Shown: one piece after another, positions 22,707-36,409 of the stretch | Numbering within the stretch: the first letter of the stretch is position 1 | Layout: each line of letters starts with the position of its first letter | Source of the DNA: Nectonema munidae | Lineage: Eukaryota; Nematomorpha; Nectonematoida; Nectonematidae | Assembly (NCBI GenBank): GCA_030549495.1 | Contig: JAUIRK010000934.1 | Location: 1 to 64,000, forward strand | Reading direction: 5' to 3' | DNA length: 64,000 nucleotides | Program-made: the position numbers and the translations under genes | The notes under the pieces: generated by a model | Databases searched by the model: none | What the model was told of the DNA's origin: nothing | Seen by the model: only the letters and a program-made list of their open reading frames with translations

Positions 22707-22809
22707 CCCGTTAACGACCAGAATTATCAGACGATATCTAATGTAAAGCAGAAGATTTGTAATTTTATTTTTGTAAAGTCGACAATAGCCGACATTGGGC
22801 GTTAACGGG
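22707..22809. mobile_element. piggyBac-type MITE, 103 bp, TTAA flanks
   Basis: TTAA at 22703-22706, then CCCGTTAACGACCAG, and at the other end GGGCGTTAACGGG followed by TTAA at 22810-22813. The ends are inverted repeats and the target duplication is the piggyBac TTAA. CAGACGATATCT inside is also found in the element at 63370-63472, which has the same length. It is non-autonomous with no coding capacity. Confidence 0.75.
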
Positions 22810-22813
22810 TTAA

Positions 22814-24216
22814 TGTATTTTTAAAATGGAATGATGAAAAAAAATGTGTCTCGTGTCAGATATAAATTTAAAATTAAATTTGATTCTAAAAGCTTTGAAG
22901 TCTCAGAAGAGACGTGCAACGAGTATAGCACCAAAACTTATTGCAATTAACACAAATGATAACATTTTTCTTTCGACTCCAATAAGAAGAAGTGGCTAAA
23001 AACTCCACGGGGATCAATGCATGATATTCTTATTGTGCTTTCAATAAATCTTTCGCTTATAACCATTTCTTTTTTCATTATTAATTTTCAGGTGTTTATA
23101 TTCTAAAACTTTTTTTCATTATCAAAGCTTTTATTCAAATCTTCAGAAGATGCATTAACGAAAATCTTATCATCAGCTTAAAACATATTCTTGATGCCTG
23201 GTTAGGTCCGATTCTGAATTGATTCTCAGAATATTTTTAGATTTTGACTCTGATTCTTAAAGTACGATTCTAATTAGTAAAAAACATATGTGTAGATATT
23301 TACAAGCGAGTTTAGCTAGTTGTGGAAAGATTGATTGCTTTCGATTCCAGTGGTATGGTGGATCATCACCTGCCTGATGCATGATTAAATAAAATATGCA
23401 TATAGGTGTTTGTCATATCTGTAAAACACTAAATGACAGCTTTACTAGAGTTATGGCAGTGAAAATGAAAATCCTCTACCTGTGGTTTCTACTCTATATG
23501 CTCAGAAGTTACTGTCGAGATTAGTTCTTATTTTATAACGAAACTCTGCTCGATAACAGCGAAGCTTCCATCGCTACGATTACAGAGAGAATCACATTTT
23601 GGCGTTCTATATGTCTGATTTTGGTTTTTTAAAATGATTATAATTCTGAATACGATTCTAGGAATTTCTGTGATCTAATCTAGACCATATGTTATTAGGT
23701 TAACTACAAATAATATCAAAGTTGAAAATGTTAATTTTTGATTGAGAGTTTTTGGGTGAAACGGTGATTCAACTACGATTAAAATGGTATCAAAGATGTA
23801 GCGAGCGATTTTAGGAAACGTCACGAAATTTAAAGGGATATGATTGGCCAATTTTGTACAATACTTTTTTAGTTGGAGAAAATGAGTGGCGAGTGTTTAA
23901 CGCTACTCATCTCACTAAAAGAGTTAAAGAATAGAAATAAATTTAGTTTTTTTGGTTATTGTATTATTCAAATAACCCTTCTTCATTATTATTATTATTA
24001 CTATTATCATCATTTTTGTTTATAAACTTACACATAATATCTTTTCATTTAACCATAATTATCTGTCATAGTTATATTTATTTTTGTCATTAATTATTTG
24101 TCATTAACACTTCTCTGAACATCACAATTCTTCTATTCTATTAATATAGACTTTTCTTTTACTATGCAAATTCTTATATATATATATATATGTAGTTATG
24201 TCTTTTCACGCGCTAT
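22814..24216. other. AT-rich DNA, no gene seen
   Basis: Holds GATTCTGA-type word repeats (23205-23280 and 23610-23680), a small hairpin GAGTGGCG...CGCTACTC near 23884, a (TTA)n stretch near 23985 and a (TA)n run near 24180. TTGAATAAAAGCTCCAGCC just before the retroelement fossil could be the end of a terminal repeat, but no second copy was seen. Confidence 0.4.
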
Positions 24217-25850
24217 TTGTTGAATAAAAGCTCCAGCCTTTCAGATTCTTTCTATTCATCACAATTTTATTCAACATCCAACCCTTTATGGAAAAAGCCG
24301 TCAGACCAAAGGAGTTCAACGTTCTCCCTAACGAAGAACAAAGTGGAAAATTATGGAAGCACTGGTTTAGAGGATTCACTTACTACCTTGACTGTTTGAA
24401 GGATCACAGTCCCAACAAGCTTGAACTTCTCATCATTCACTTGGGACCTGACGTTGCTGAAAGCATTCAAAAAGCGTCAAGTTATGAGATATAAAGCAAT
24501 TGGAAAGTGCATACGTCAAAGTTCCTAACGAAGTTCATGCAAGGCACCTCCTCTCAACGCGCGTTCAATCAAGTGACGAGACCGTCGACTCTTTCTTTCA
24601 ATCCTTGAAGGTGTTATCCATGAATTGCGAATTCAAAGAAGTAACTGCCGATGAGCACAAAGATCTTTTCATAAGAGATTCTCTCATCTCTAAATTGAGG
24701 AACAGTGCTATTCGAACCAGACTTCTTGAAAACACGAAACTTGATTTCAACACCGCAGTCAATCAAGCTAGAGCTATGGAGCAAGCTTTAAGCCAAAGCG
24801 AAAGCTACGCGTTCAATACCCTAACGCTTGCTGCAACCGCAAACGAGAACCAACCTGATGAACTCTCAACCCGTCAAAATCGTGAAGCGTCAGAGATGGA
24901 TAGTTGTTCTTCCTTTTTAAAATCTTCAAATGGAAATTGCTACTTCTGTGGAGGTAAAAGACACCCTAGAAACTCTAGAGAGTTGTGTCCTGCCAAGCGT
25001 CATACCTGCTTCAAATGTGGTAAACTTGGACATTTCTCCAAAGTTTGTCGATCTGCAAGGAAAAACGTTTCAAACATCAATGGAACGTCGAAGAAATCCA
25101 GCTGGAAAAGCATCGTTCTTCCAAACGGCTCTAAATGTCAAGTACTCGTCGACACTGGGAGCACCGACAACTTCTTGGACAAAGATACTGCTCGTCGACT
25201 GAATTTGAAGCTATATCCCTGCAAAGAAACGGTCAGCATGGCTTCTAGCAAGTTCAAAATGCAGGTTATGGGAAGAACTCGTGCTCAATTACAAATTCAA
25301 AATAAAGTCTACGATAATGTGGAGTTCTTGATTTTACCTAACTTGTGGAAAGAGGTCATCTTGGGAATTAGTTTTCTCAAAAGACATAAAGACATCACCA
25401 TTGAATTCCGTGGGAAAGAACCTAAACTTTTTAGATTCTTGTCTGCTAATTGTCGACCTCAGATATATACAAAGTGAAGTCCAGAGACTGCTGAAAGCTG
25501 GAGTTATTGAAGAATCCAATTCTCCATGGCGAGCTCAAGTTGTCCTTGTTCCCAAAACCGCCGGAGGGAAGAGAATGGTAGTTGACATGCCAATACCGCG
25601 AAGTTCTGCTGAATTGAAAAGAATGATATCTCTAACAAAAGTGACCTCCTTTCCTCTAACCAACAGTCAAATAAAAGTAATTCACTCTCTCAAAGAAGAA
25701 ATTGGTAGATCTGCTTTACACGCAACCAAGAGTGGTGTGCCATTCGTTGTGGAAACAGGCGCTTCAGAGAAGACAATCGCCGCCTCACTCTTGCATTCTT
25801 TTCCAAAACTCTTAATCTTTGAAAAGAGAAAACTCATTCATCTCCATTGA
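24217..25850 (+). mobile_element. Ty3/gypsy-like LTR retroelement fossil, internally shortened
   Basis: Family hallmarks appear in the expected order. A gag-like segment with two CCHC zinc knuckles (CYFCGG...C and CFKCGKLGHFSKVC) is followed by a retropepsin-type protease with VLVDTGSTDNFLD. After it come short remnants of the start of reverse transcriptase (GVIEESNSPWRAQVVLVPK) and of the segment leading into RNase H. Most of the RT and RNase H region is missing, and no integrase or paired terminal repeats were seen. The copy is broken in several ways. It ends against a piggyBac relic. Decay is moderate, since the gag-protease part is still readable. Confidence 0.85.
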
Positions 25851-26783
25851 TGAAACGATAGTACCTTATTTTGGTAGGCATTCGTTTAAACAATTTATTC
25901 GAATGAAACCAATTAGATTTGGTTTAAAACATGGTGCCATTAAAAAAACAGATATTGTGTTTCTTTGGAACCTTACCCAGGAAGAGCAGAAAAAGCCAAA
26001 CCTGATTATGAATTTGGTGTAGCCGATTCTAAAAATATGTAGAGACTTCTTCCAACTCATAAATTTAATCTCCTTAAATAATTGCAACGTTGTCAACTAT
26101 TTTGCAGAAATAATTTGATACAAAGAAATTATCCCGATATCCATAAAAGTTGACAATTTTTTCATCTCTGCATCTTTTTGAATACCTGAAAGTTAAATAT
26201 ATAATATATTTTGTTCTGGAACTGTCAGATCTAACAGAGTCGTAAATAATCCATTCAATGAAAAGTACATCAAAGAAGTAAAGGGAAATTCTCAATTTTT
26301 TAAAGCTTCTAATGATTTATCTCTTGTTGCATGGAATGATAACAAACCCATTTACGTTTTGAGATTTTGGTTCTTAAGGTTGCAAAGTCATGAGATATTC
26401 TAGAAGGAAAAAAACATAATTGAAGTTTTGTGTCCAAATATTGTAAAATTTTACAATGACACGATGGGTGGCGTGGACTTATTAAATGGTCAAGTTAGTA
26501 GAGTTAAAACTAATTTAAAAGACCAACTCTAATTAAAAGACTCTTTCTTCATCTAATTGATGTCTCTATAGTGAATGATTGGATATTGAAAAGAAACGTT
26601 ATGAAAGAAAACAGCGAAACTTTGAGTAGTTTCAGAATATCTCTAGCAAAAACTCTTTTATATAAAAATTCTAAAGAACACCAAAAAACGTTTGCTGCAA
26701 AAGAAAAAAGATTTGACAGATTGAATCATAACATCGAGCATCATCAAAAAGAAGGTAAAAAAACCAAATCAAAATTTTTTTAA
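25819..26783 (+). mobile_element. piggyBac-like transposase relic 1
   Basis: The residues ISIDETIVPYFGRHSFKQFI then MKPIRFGLKHG (25838-25935) are the first-Asp region of piggyBac DDE transposases (compare ISIDESMIEYYGKHPSKQFM in relic 2). Further on, RLLPTHKFNLL, AWNDNKPIYVL and FYNDTMGGVDLLNGQVSRV give the later blocks, the last with the third Asp. The N-terminus is absent, replaced by the Ty3/gypsy fossil directly upstream. Stops and frameshifts break the frame (for instance within 26020-26240). The C-terminal tail 26571-26783 is open but Lys-rich. Inactive. Confidence 0.85.
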
Positions 26784-26869
26784 TACACTAAATGCTTTTT
26801 TCTGAAATGAAAACAAGGTTTTATTCAATAATTCAAAAGATTATTGTGAAATAAAATGAATTAAGCATT

Positions 26870-29180
26870 GTGCGCATGAATGTAGACCTCTTAATTACGA
26901 ATTTCCCTTCTGATCTTTCAAATATTATTTTACCAGCATTGGATGGTAGTGATCATTACTCTATTACGTTCGATTTTTCTTATATTGTCAAAGCTTCATC
27001 TTCTATAAGCACCAAACTAGATGTTCGCTCGGGAAGAAATAAAATAAGAGAATATCTGTCCAATGTTAATTGAAACCTATATAATGAATACTCTTTTTTA
27101 GAGTTTTATGATGTTTTCATGAGAGTTATATACGGAGCTATTGCTGAGTTTATACCTTTAATGAAAAAGAAAACAAAATATAATCCGTATATGAACAAAT
27201 CAACTACATACATATACAAAAGGAAAAAAAACTCTTCAAGAAGTACCTGAAGTTTAGATCCTAAAATGTTGTTACAACTCAAAGAAATATCAAATAAATT
27301 AAGAAGAGAAACAAGAAAAGCAAAGCGTTCCTTTGAATGTAACATTTCAAAAAACATAAAAGACAAGTCTAAAAAGTTTTGGAATTATATAAACGTATTG
27401 AAAAAAAGAAGCCATAGTTTAAATACTATAATTGATAAAAATGGAAATCGTGTAAAATCTGATAACATAATTGCTGAAACATTCACTGAGTACTTTTCTT
27501 CTGTATTTACTAACTCTCAAACCCATCCTCCAAAAATATTACCCAAGTATCATCACTACTCACCGATGGAAGATGTAGTAGTCAGTGAAAAACTTGTATT
27601 TCAGAAACTTAGCTCTCTCGGCCGCGACAAATCACCTGGTATTGATAATTTGCACCCATATATTCTGAAAGAACTTTCCCAAGATTTGGCATTTCCTATA
27701 ACAAAGTTATTCAACCTATCTTTAAAAGAAGGAGTCATACCCAAAAGTTGGAAATCTGCATTAGTTGTGCCTGTACATAAAAGTTCCGACCCCGAGCTTC
27801 CTTCAAACTACAGGCCTATTTGTTTAACTTCGGTCCTGTCAAAAGTGCTTGAATCTATAGTTGCTGATAATATTCTTTTTTATTTGAAAGAAAAGAATTT
27901 GATTAACACTAACCAACATGGTTTTCTGAAATAGAAATCTACTGTAACACAATTAACGGAGTTCCATGATGATGTTTCGCTAATTATTTACTCAGTAAAT
28001 TGAAGGCCTATGACATTAACTCTGGAATTATTGATTGGATTGATAACTTCTTGACCGATAGAACCCAGTTAGTCACTGTGAATGGCCATATATCAAATTC
28101 AAGTAGAGTGCCTAGTGGTGTTATCCAAGGTAGGACCACTACTTTTCAACATTCACATAAATGATCTGCACACCCAAGTTCGTTCTCGCTTAAAATTGTT
28201 TGCTGATGATCTTAAAATGTACTGTGAATCAACTAAGAAATCTAAACTACAACTTCAAGCCGACCTTTTTACTTTATACCAATGGTGTCACACTTGGGGT
28301 ATGGATTTAAACGTTTCTAAATGTTATCATTTACAAATTGGTTTAAATAATAGCGTCACTTACTACATAGGTGGTTATAATATTAAGCGTACGGCACAAA
28401 TTAACGATTTAGGAATTATTATTGATGATGCTCTCAAATTTAAACCTCAATTTTCAAAAATCATCTCGAAAGCTTACTCTATATTCCTTTTAGTTCTTCG
28501 ATATTTATCTTCCTTTGAACCCGAGATAGCTAAACCTATATATAAAGCTTTGATACGACCTATCCTTTAGTACGGTAATGTTATAGCGCAACCTACCTGC
28601 ATAAAAAATATGAAATCTTTGGAGAAAGTACAGCAACATATAACCAAAAGAATGAAAGGCCTCAAAGAACTGCACTATAAAGAACGATTGCAGACTCTGT
28701 ACTTACCACTTCTGCCATACAGATATAAAGGAAATGACATGATAACAGTATTTAACATCATAAATAAAAACATTCATGTTAATCGTGATATCCTACCCCC
28801 ATTTTCTTCAAGATTTCAAAGAACTCATCAGTACAAATTTATAAAAGCCGACACAAAAAGCACTTCCGCAAAAACTTCTTTTCTAACAGAATGATCAACG
28901 ACTGGAACAGCCTTCCCGCGTATGTAGTGAACTCTCCCTCCTACTTTAAACATCTTCAAGCAACGCCTTGACCACTTCTGGAAAGATAAGATGTATACTC
29001 CTTCCTAGCTTGGTAACTTGGAATATCCTAGTTTTCTTATATTAATCTTTTTTCCATAATTCTCACTTACACTATTCTCGATCAGTTTAGTTATTCTTTT
29101 TCTTTGCCTTAAATTGATGCGATCATTACAGACAAATTTGCCTTTCTATTCGCTTAATAAATTATGTTAATTATGTTATG
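26870..29180 (+). mobile_element. CR1/Jockey-superfamily LINE, broken, TTATG tail
   Basis: 26870-27073 is the end of the endonuclease (DLLITNFPSDLSNI, SDHYSITFDF). 27266-27934 leads into RT (GRDKSPGIDNLHPYILKELS, NYRPICLTSVLSKVLESIV). 28082-28570 holds FADD of the catalytic box and the C-terminal palm, and 28610-28894 the thumb. The segment with the first catalytic Asp (LD..KAFD) is deleted near 27970-28010, so it cannot be active. The 3' end AATAAATTATGTTAATTATG is the same as on the LINE at 5780-8727, so the two belong to one lineage, but their proteins differ a good deal. Confidence 0.9.
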
Positions 29181-29184
29181 AATG

Positions 29185-29855
29185 GGTTAAATTGAAGTTT
29201 AAAGAAAGATACGCATTTTTGTCGGTCCCACAATCTTTCCATATTGAAAATTTTGTAGAAAACTTTTAGTATTGAATTAAAATGGTGTTTGGACATAGAT
29301 TTTGGTTTCGTGAATAAACGATGACTACTTATACACAACAACATAAGAATAAATATCAAAAAAATGAACAAAATTGTGTTTAGGCATTTTAAGCTTCGTA
29401 GAAATTTTCTCTTCATAAAAATTTTTTATTGTAAAACTTTATTGTATAAATTCCATATCTCATATTTTCATTTTATATTCGTTGATTTCTCTTTGAATTT
29501 GTTTTTTTTATTCAATTGTGATTAATGGAATAAAAACGAACTTTAATGTGTTGATATTTTACTGAGTATAAACACAAAATGTGATGACATGTGTATCCAA
29601 TATTATCATATCGCAGAGCAAAAAGAATATTGAAATCAAAATGTTGAGAAGATCGACAAATGATCGTTTTTGACTTTATATATTTGAAAATGAATGAATA
29701 AAGATACATCGAAAGAAAAAATGATGTTACACAAGATATATACTTTATATATATATATATGATATGTCGTGGCAAAATGAGAATGTGGTATGATCAACAT
29801 ATGTCCCAGTACAATGTCAATTACCAAAGTGTCATAAGAAATAATTCTTTAAAAA
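29185..29855. other. AT-rich DNA, no gene seen
   Basis: Includes a (TA)n run at about 29743-29762. No coding or repeat family recognised. Confidence 0.5.
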
Positions 29856-29859
29856 AATT

Positions 29860-29928
29860 CGCCTAGACTGCGATTCGAAGCACAGTCCTCTTAATATCGC
29901 GTCCAGCGTTCTATACCACTACCCCTGA
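29860..29928 (-). ncRNA. tRNA-like sequence (pseudo-tRNA or SINE head)
   Basis: The minus strand reads GTAGTGGTATAGAACGC (A-box-like) and, about 35 bases on, GCTTCGAATCGC (B box, consensus GGTTCGAATCC). CTGTG and CGCAG can pair around the T-loop. A T-run follows at once. The anticodon stem is poorly paired and the B box is altered, so a working tRNA is unlikely. It ends 16 bases before the first 2.73 kb direct repeat. Confidence 0.5.
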
Positions 29929-30898
29929 AATGGTTTTTTACAATTTAAGATGAGATCATAATTCTTGACTGAAATGTAGATTTAGACACATTTAATGATG
30001 AAAGGTTATTTTTTATCAAAAAATCAAATTCAATAAGAATATCACTGAGTTTCCTAAACTTTTTTATGTTAAAACATAAGAAGATCTCATCTTCATAAAG
30101 AATAGGGGATGCAAAAGATGAAACATAGAAAATGATATAACTAAATGTGGAAAAATTTATATATTTTTTATGTTTTTTGTGAAGCATACTTTTTCTTGCA
30201 ATAAATTATTTCCTTTCTCTCTCTCTTACTTGAAGAAAAAACATTCATAGAAAATTGAGTTTTAAATTTTTTTAAAAACATCCCAACCTTTCTTGAAACA
30301 TATATTGAACGATTGCTTGAAAAACACTTTTTGTAAGAGTGCAAAACATTATATTTAATTGAATGTAATAAAGTATTAATGTAACTGAAAATGGTAAGAA
30401 ATATGTAGACTGTAGAGACTTCTTCCAACTCATAAATTTAATCTCCTTAAAATAGTTGCTCATCTCTCGGAAGAAAGTAAGATTATGTAAACTTTATCTT
30501 TTATGTAAACGTTTATTGGTTATTAAAAGATGCTTATCAACAAGGCCATAAATATAACAGGTGAAGGAATATAACAAGAGATACCTGAAAAAATGATAAG
30601 ATTAAAAGTTTTAAGAAAATTAATTAAAACATTGTTAATTAGTGGAAAAAAAATTTTAATGCTTGTTAAAATTCCAAATTTTAGTCTAACCAAACATATC
30701 AATCTTAAATGGAAAATTATAGATGAAAAATCTTTTATATAGATGTCAGAGATTCTTAAAATATTTAAGAATCTTGTTCTAGGTAGTTGGGTAATGTAAA
30801 AATAGTAAAAAGAGAACTAATCAATATCATACAGAAGTTTCTAATATAGAGAAACACAGAAAAGATAAATTAACTGTGTAAATATGATACATTTACAT

Positions 30899-32265
30899 CA
30901 GTGGTTGACAAACTTTTCAGCTTGTTACCCAATTTGAAACTTTAAACATGTTACCACATTCAGAAAATATTTTTACGATTGATTTATATTGTTAAATTAA
31001 AACAATAAGGATATTTCATTTTATATATTGTATCTGAAAATTTTGTAACTTAAATGACTATTGAAATAATACCAATTACATCAATGAGATGGATGAAGTT
31101 GCGTATTTAAAACTGGTTGATTAATTCTTCTTTTTATAGTTGAAGGTGTCAGCCTGGAATATTTAGCCACATCTAAGTTAGTCTTCTTATTTGTTTTCAT
31201 ACGACCATTGTTAAAAACCACTACAAGAGATAAGTTGCTGAGAGTGATACCAACAATTCCAATGCTGTGTCGACAGAGTTGTAGAATCAAATAGTTGTAA
31301 AATCGAAGTGTAATTAATATATTGGTTTTAAAACTTAATTTTCAAAGGTTTATTTTCTCGCATTTTGATAAAATTTCTTTTAAATGGAAATCAATATTAT
31401 GAATGGCTTCATCATGCAAAAAGAGGAAAAATATCCTTTTTCTTCGTCATTCTTTGTAAAGTAGTGATGGATGCTTTTTAATCTCCTTTAACCTTCGCAA
31501 GACGGTCCATTTCATACCATACACGAAGGACGGATATATGCCGTAAAACTCTCATACATCAAAAAAGATCGTTTATGACGAATTTTGCATTTCTTACATA
31601 AATTCTATGTAAAATCAGAAGAAATACCATTTTAAGCACAAAAACTAGTAAATGAAAAAAATTATTCATGTGAGCGTAATAATAAATTAACGCCATCTGC
31701 ATTATTGAAATACTTTCTGCAATATCACAAACCCACTTTTCTATTAGGTAGGTACCTCAGGATGTTTTCATCGAGAAGGTCAGAAGACCGCTTTTATCGA
31801 ACTATAAGTAAGTTGCAGGGAGCGGGATTCGAACCCAAGCATTTGAGTTTTGAAGTCACACGTTCTACCAACCCACTCACGCCCTAATAGGTCTTTTGTT
31901 TATATGCATTTTCATTTCTTGGAAACTTTTTATTTTGAATCTAGAGGCTTGGTTTCCCACAAATGAAATTACAGTTTGATAGGAATCAATGAAGGCTGAA
32001 TTTGTGCCTTGAATTTGTAGATTATCACTGCAAAGCTCTGCAAATATGTCAGGTAAGTAAAAAAGATAAGAAAGTGTCTCTTAATCAGTGAAATTAATAG
32101 CAAAAGATTATTTTTTCAGAAATTCCCGAACAGCAGTTATGAGTCTAATGATTCCACGTATAACCTTGTCATGTGACAGCCAGCGAACACTACAACAGAA
32201 CTCAATACCACTCTTCTATTTCTTTGAACAGCTCCGTGCGACTTGATATCACTGGACTTCATAAA
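30899..32265 (-). mobile_element. hAT transposon relic (ZBED5/FAM200-type), copy A
   Basis: CAGTGGTTGACAAACTTTT at 30899 is a typical hAT terminal sequence. On the minus strand at 32110-32215 the frame reads SVRWLSHDKVIRGIIRLITA then VREFLK, the hAT 'RWLSRGKVL' block. At 31930-32060 PDIFAELCSDNLQIQG then FIDSYQTVISFV follow as in that family (LADIF..LN..LQG). The remainder is decayed and a tRNA-like sequence interrupts it. Inactive. Confidence 0.65.
31817..31885 (-). ncRNA. tRNA-like sequence inside hAT relic, copy A
   Basis: The minus strand has AGGGCGT and GCTCCCT ends that pair in six of seven positions, TGGGTTGGTAGAACG (A box), a CTTCAAA loop at the anticodon position, and GGGTTCGAATCCC, a perfect B box with a five-base T stem. 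The anticodon stem pairs only three of five. The loop would show TCA. Most likely a tRNA-derived SINE head or pseudo-tRNA, since the body has no supporting context. The second copy is at 38737-38805. Confidence 0.5.
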
Positions 32266-32676
32266 ATTAACGATTTTTACATCTTCAAACACAGATTGCC
32301 AAAAAGGCTTTTCTATATAAGAGAATACTGATTAAAAAATAATATAAATCAGATCCTAATATTGAAGACTTGGATGGGCTTTAAAGTTGAGCTAAGAATT
32401 TTAAGTTTTTATTTTTCAATACTTTGTAAAATTATTAGAACGAACAAAATCTGAGAATAAATATTGATATAAAAATTAGACAGGAAGTAACAAAGTGTGC
32501 CAAAAAGTTAGTAACTGCATAACACTTTCCAGTCCAAGTATATACGTCAACCTATATCTTCTAACGAATAAAATGAACGAATATTTAGATTCTAAAATTT
32601 ATATGTTTCTGTGGTAAGATAAAAACCAATTTTATTTAACAACTTAAATTACTGCTTCAATACAATATTCAAGCAA

Positions 32677-34645
<1,969 letters not shown>

Positions 34646-34689
34646 GTCCGTGTGTAGTAAGGTTATAACGAGAGTTTTTATACTAATAA

Positions 34690-36409
34690 ATGTTTCAGAA
34701 TATGAATGTGAATGAAGCCATATCATTTTTGACTGATAGTGAATTTTCTTCTGCTCAAATTTACATTTGTCCTCCAGAAAATTCATACATAAGCGATGTT
34801 GACAGTGGTGATGAAGATTATGAACTTTCAATCGACAACCTTTCGGGAAAACAATTGAATGCTAGTGCAAGTTTGGTTTTAAATAATATCGATGGTTCGA
34901 AGGAGTTATGCGGCGATGAAGATGATACTATGATAGATAAAAGAACTCCAGACTCAAGAAAATGGGAAAAAATTGACATAAAAAGTATATTGTGTAATAA
35001 CGATTCCCGCATTCAAGCCTCTCTAGATGATATAAACTCATTTTCCCCAGTAAAATATTTTGAGCTTTTTTTTGATGATGAAATTATGGAATTTATTCTA
35101 CAACAGACAATCTTGTATGCTAAAAGGGATAAGGGGGATTTAAATTTTAGTATGGATAAATCTGAGTTGAAGCTTTTTTTAAGTGTTCTTATGATAAGTG
35201 GTTACAGCCCAGTTTGCAGAACTAGAATGTTTTGGGAGCAAAAAGACGATATACATAACATAGCGATAGCTAAAGCATTTAGTCGTAATCGCTTTGAGAA
35301 AATTCTTAGCTATATTCATTTAGCTGATAACCAGTGCCTAGAATGCGGTAATAAGTTGGCAAAAATAAAGCCTTTTTATGACAAAATAAACCTTCGTTTT
35401 TTACGTTATATGCCTGAATCGAAAAATATTAGTATTGATGAATCCATGATTGAATATTACGGCAAGCATCCTTCTAAACAATTTATGAAAGGAAAGCCTA
35501 TTAGATTCGGGTATAAGACGTGGACAATGTGCACTTCAGATGGCTACATTATTTCTATTTCACCATATGCGGGTAAATCTGAAGTATATAACAAAGAATT
35601 AGGAATAGGAGGTAGTGTGGTAATGAAATTCGCTAATCTTTTACCACAAAGTAATTACCACCTGATAATGGATAATTACTTCTGCTCCTTGCATTTGTTC
35701 GAACTTCTAAGAAAGAAGGGATTTCACGCCACAGGTGTAATAAGAAGTGATAGGTTGCAGAAATGTCCAATTCTTAATAAAAAATGCTTACTTAAAAAAA
35801 AAAAGAGGTAATTTTGATTATCGCTATGACGCAAGTTCTAAAATAATTGTTATAACCTGGAGGGATAATAACGTAGTGAATCTTGCATCCACCTGCCTAG
35901 GAGTAAAGCCAATAAAAAAAATTAAAAGATGGTGCTCTTCAACAAAAAAAATTATATACATACAACAACCAAATGGTATAGCAGAATATAACAAATTGAT
36001 GGGTGGAGTGGACAGATCAAATCAAAATGTTACACAATACCAAATGAGCATACGTTTAAAGAAGTGGTGGTGGCCTTTCTTCCGATTTTTATTTCACGCA
36101 TCGCTACAAAATTCTTGGTTTTTGTACAAAAAAAGTTGTCTGTATAAAGATAAACCTCTGGATCAACTTGGGTTCATACGTGAAATTGTTAACACATATC
36201 TTCTGCAAAATTCTGCAAACAAAATTCAAATTCCTTTTTTTACAAATAAAGTTAGCAATGACATTAGACTTGATCAAAAAGACCATGACTTTGGCAATCT
36301 TCCTACTCAAAAAATATGTGTGTTTTGTAAAAAAGGTACTAAAAAAAGATGCACCAAGTGTAACGTGGCTCTACATATGCATTGCTTCACAGCTTTTCAT
36401 TCAAAATAA
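34690..36409 (+). CDS. piggyBac-like transposase (copy 2), nearly whole, one frame shift
   Basis: Cut-and-paste DNA transposase of the piggyBac family. 34690-35811 encodes 373 residues, with ISIDESMIEYYGKHPSKQFM (first Asp, residue 250), GYKTWTMCTSDGYI, and YHLIMDNYFCSLHLFELL (second Asp, residue 328). The frame then slips at an 11-A run (35794-35804) and continues to 36409 with FDYRYDASSKIIVITWRDN, YNKLMGGVDRSNQNVTQYQM (third Asp, 36011-36013) and the Cys-rich C-terminal finger CVFCKKGTKKRCTKCNVALH then CF. Total length about 575 residues, normal for the family. All three catalytic Asp are present. The start follows the TG tract closely. The single slip could be a sequencing error. Confidence 0.92.

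Larger units (their letters stand above)
29945..32676. repeat. Direct repeat copy A (2.73 kb)
   Basis: Nearly identical to 36865-39595, with about half a dozen substitutions and a one-base indel (TTCTTGGAAAC here, TTCTTGAAAC there). It begins at TTAAGATGAG and ends at ATATTCAAGCAA. The flanks differ on both sides. It contains a short piggyBac-like fragment (30405-30460), a hAT relic (30899-32265) and a tRNA-like sequence (31817-31885). Confidence 0.95.

Noticed and set aside
29971-30463. Several 60-86 codon minus-strand frames in direct repeat A (and B)
   Set aside because: AT-rich chance frames. They are kept in B only because the duplication is recent.
31817-31885. A functional selenocysteine tRNA
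   Set aside because: Only three of five anticodon-stem pairs form, the long variable arm and acceptor of tRNA-Sec are missing, and it sits in a transposon relic.
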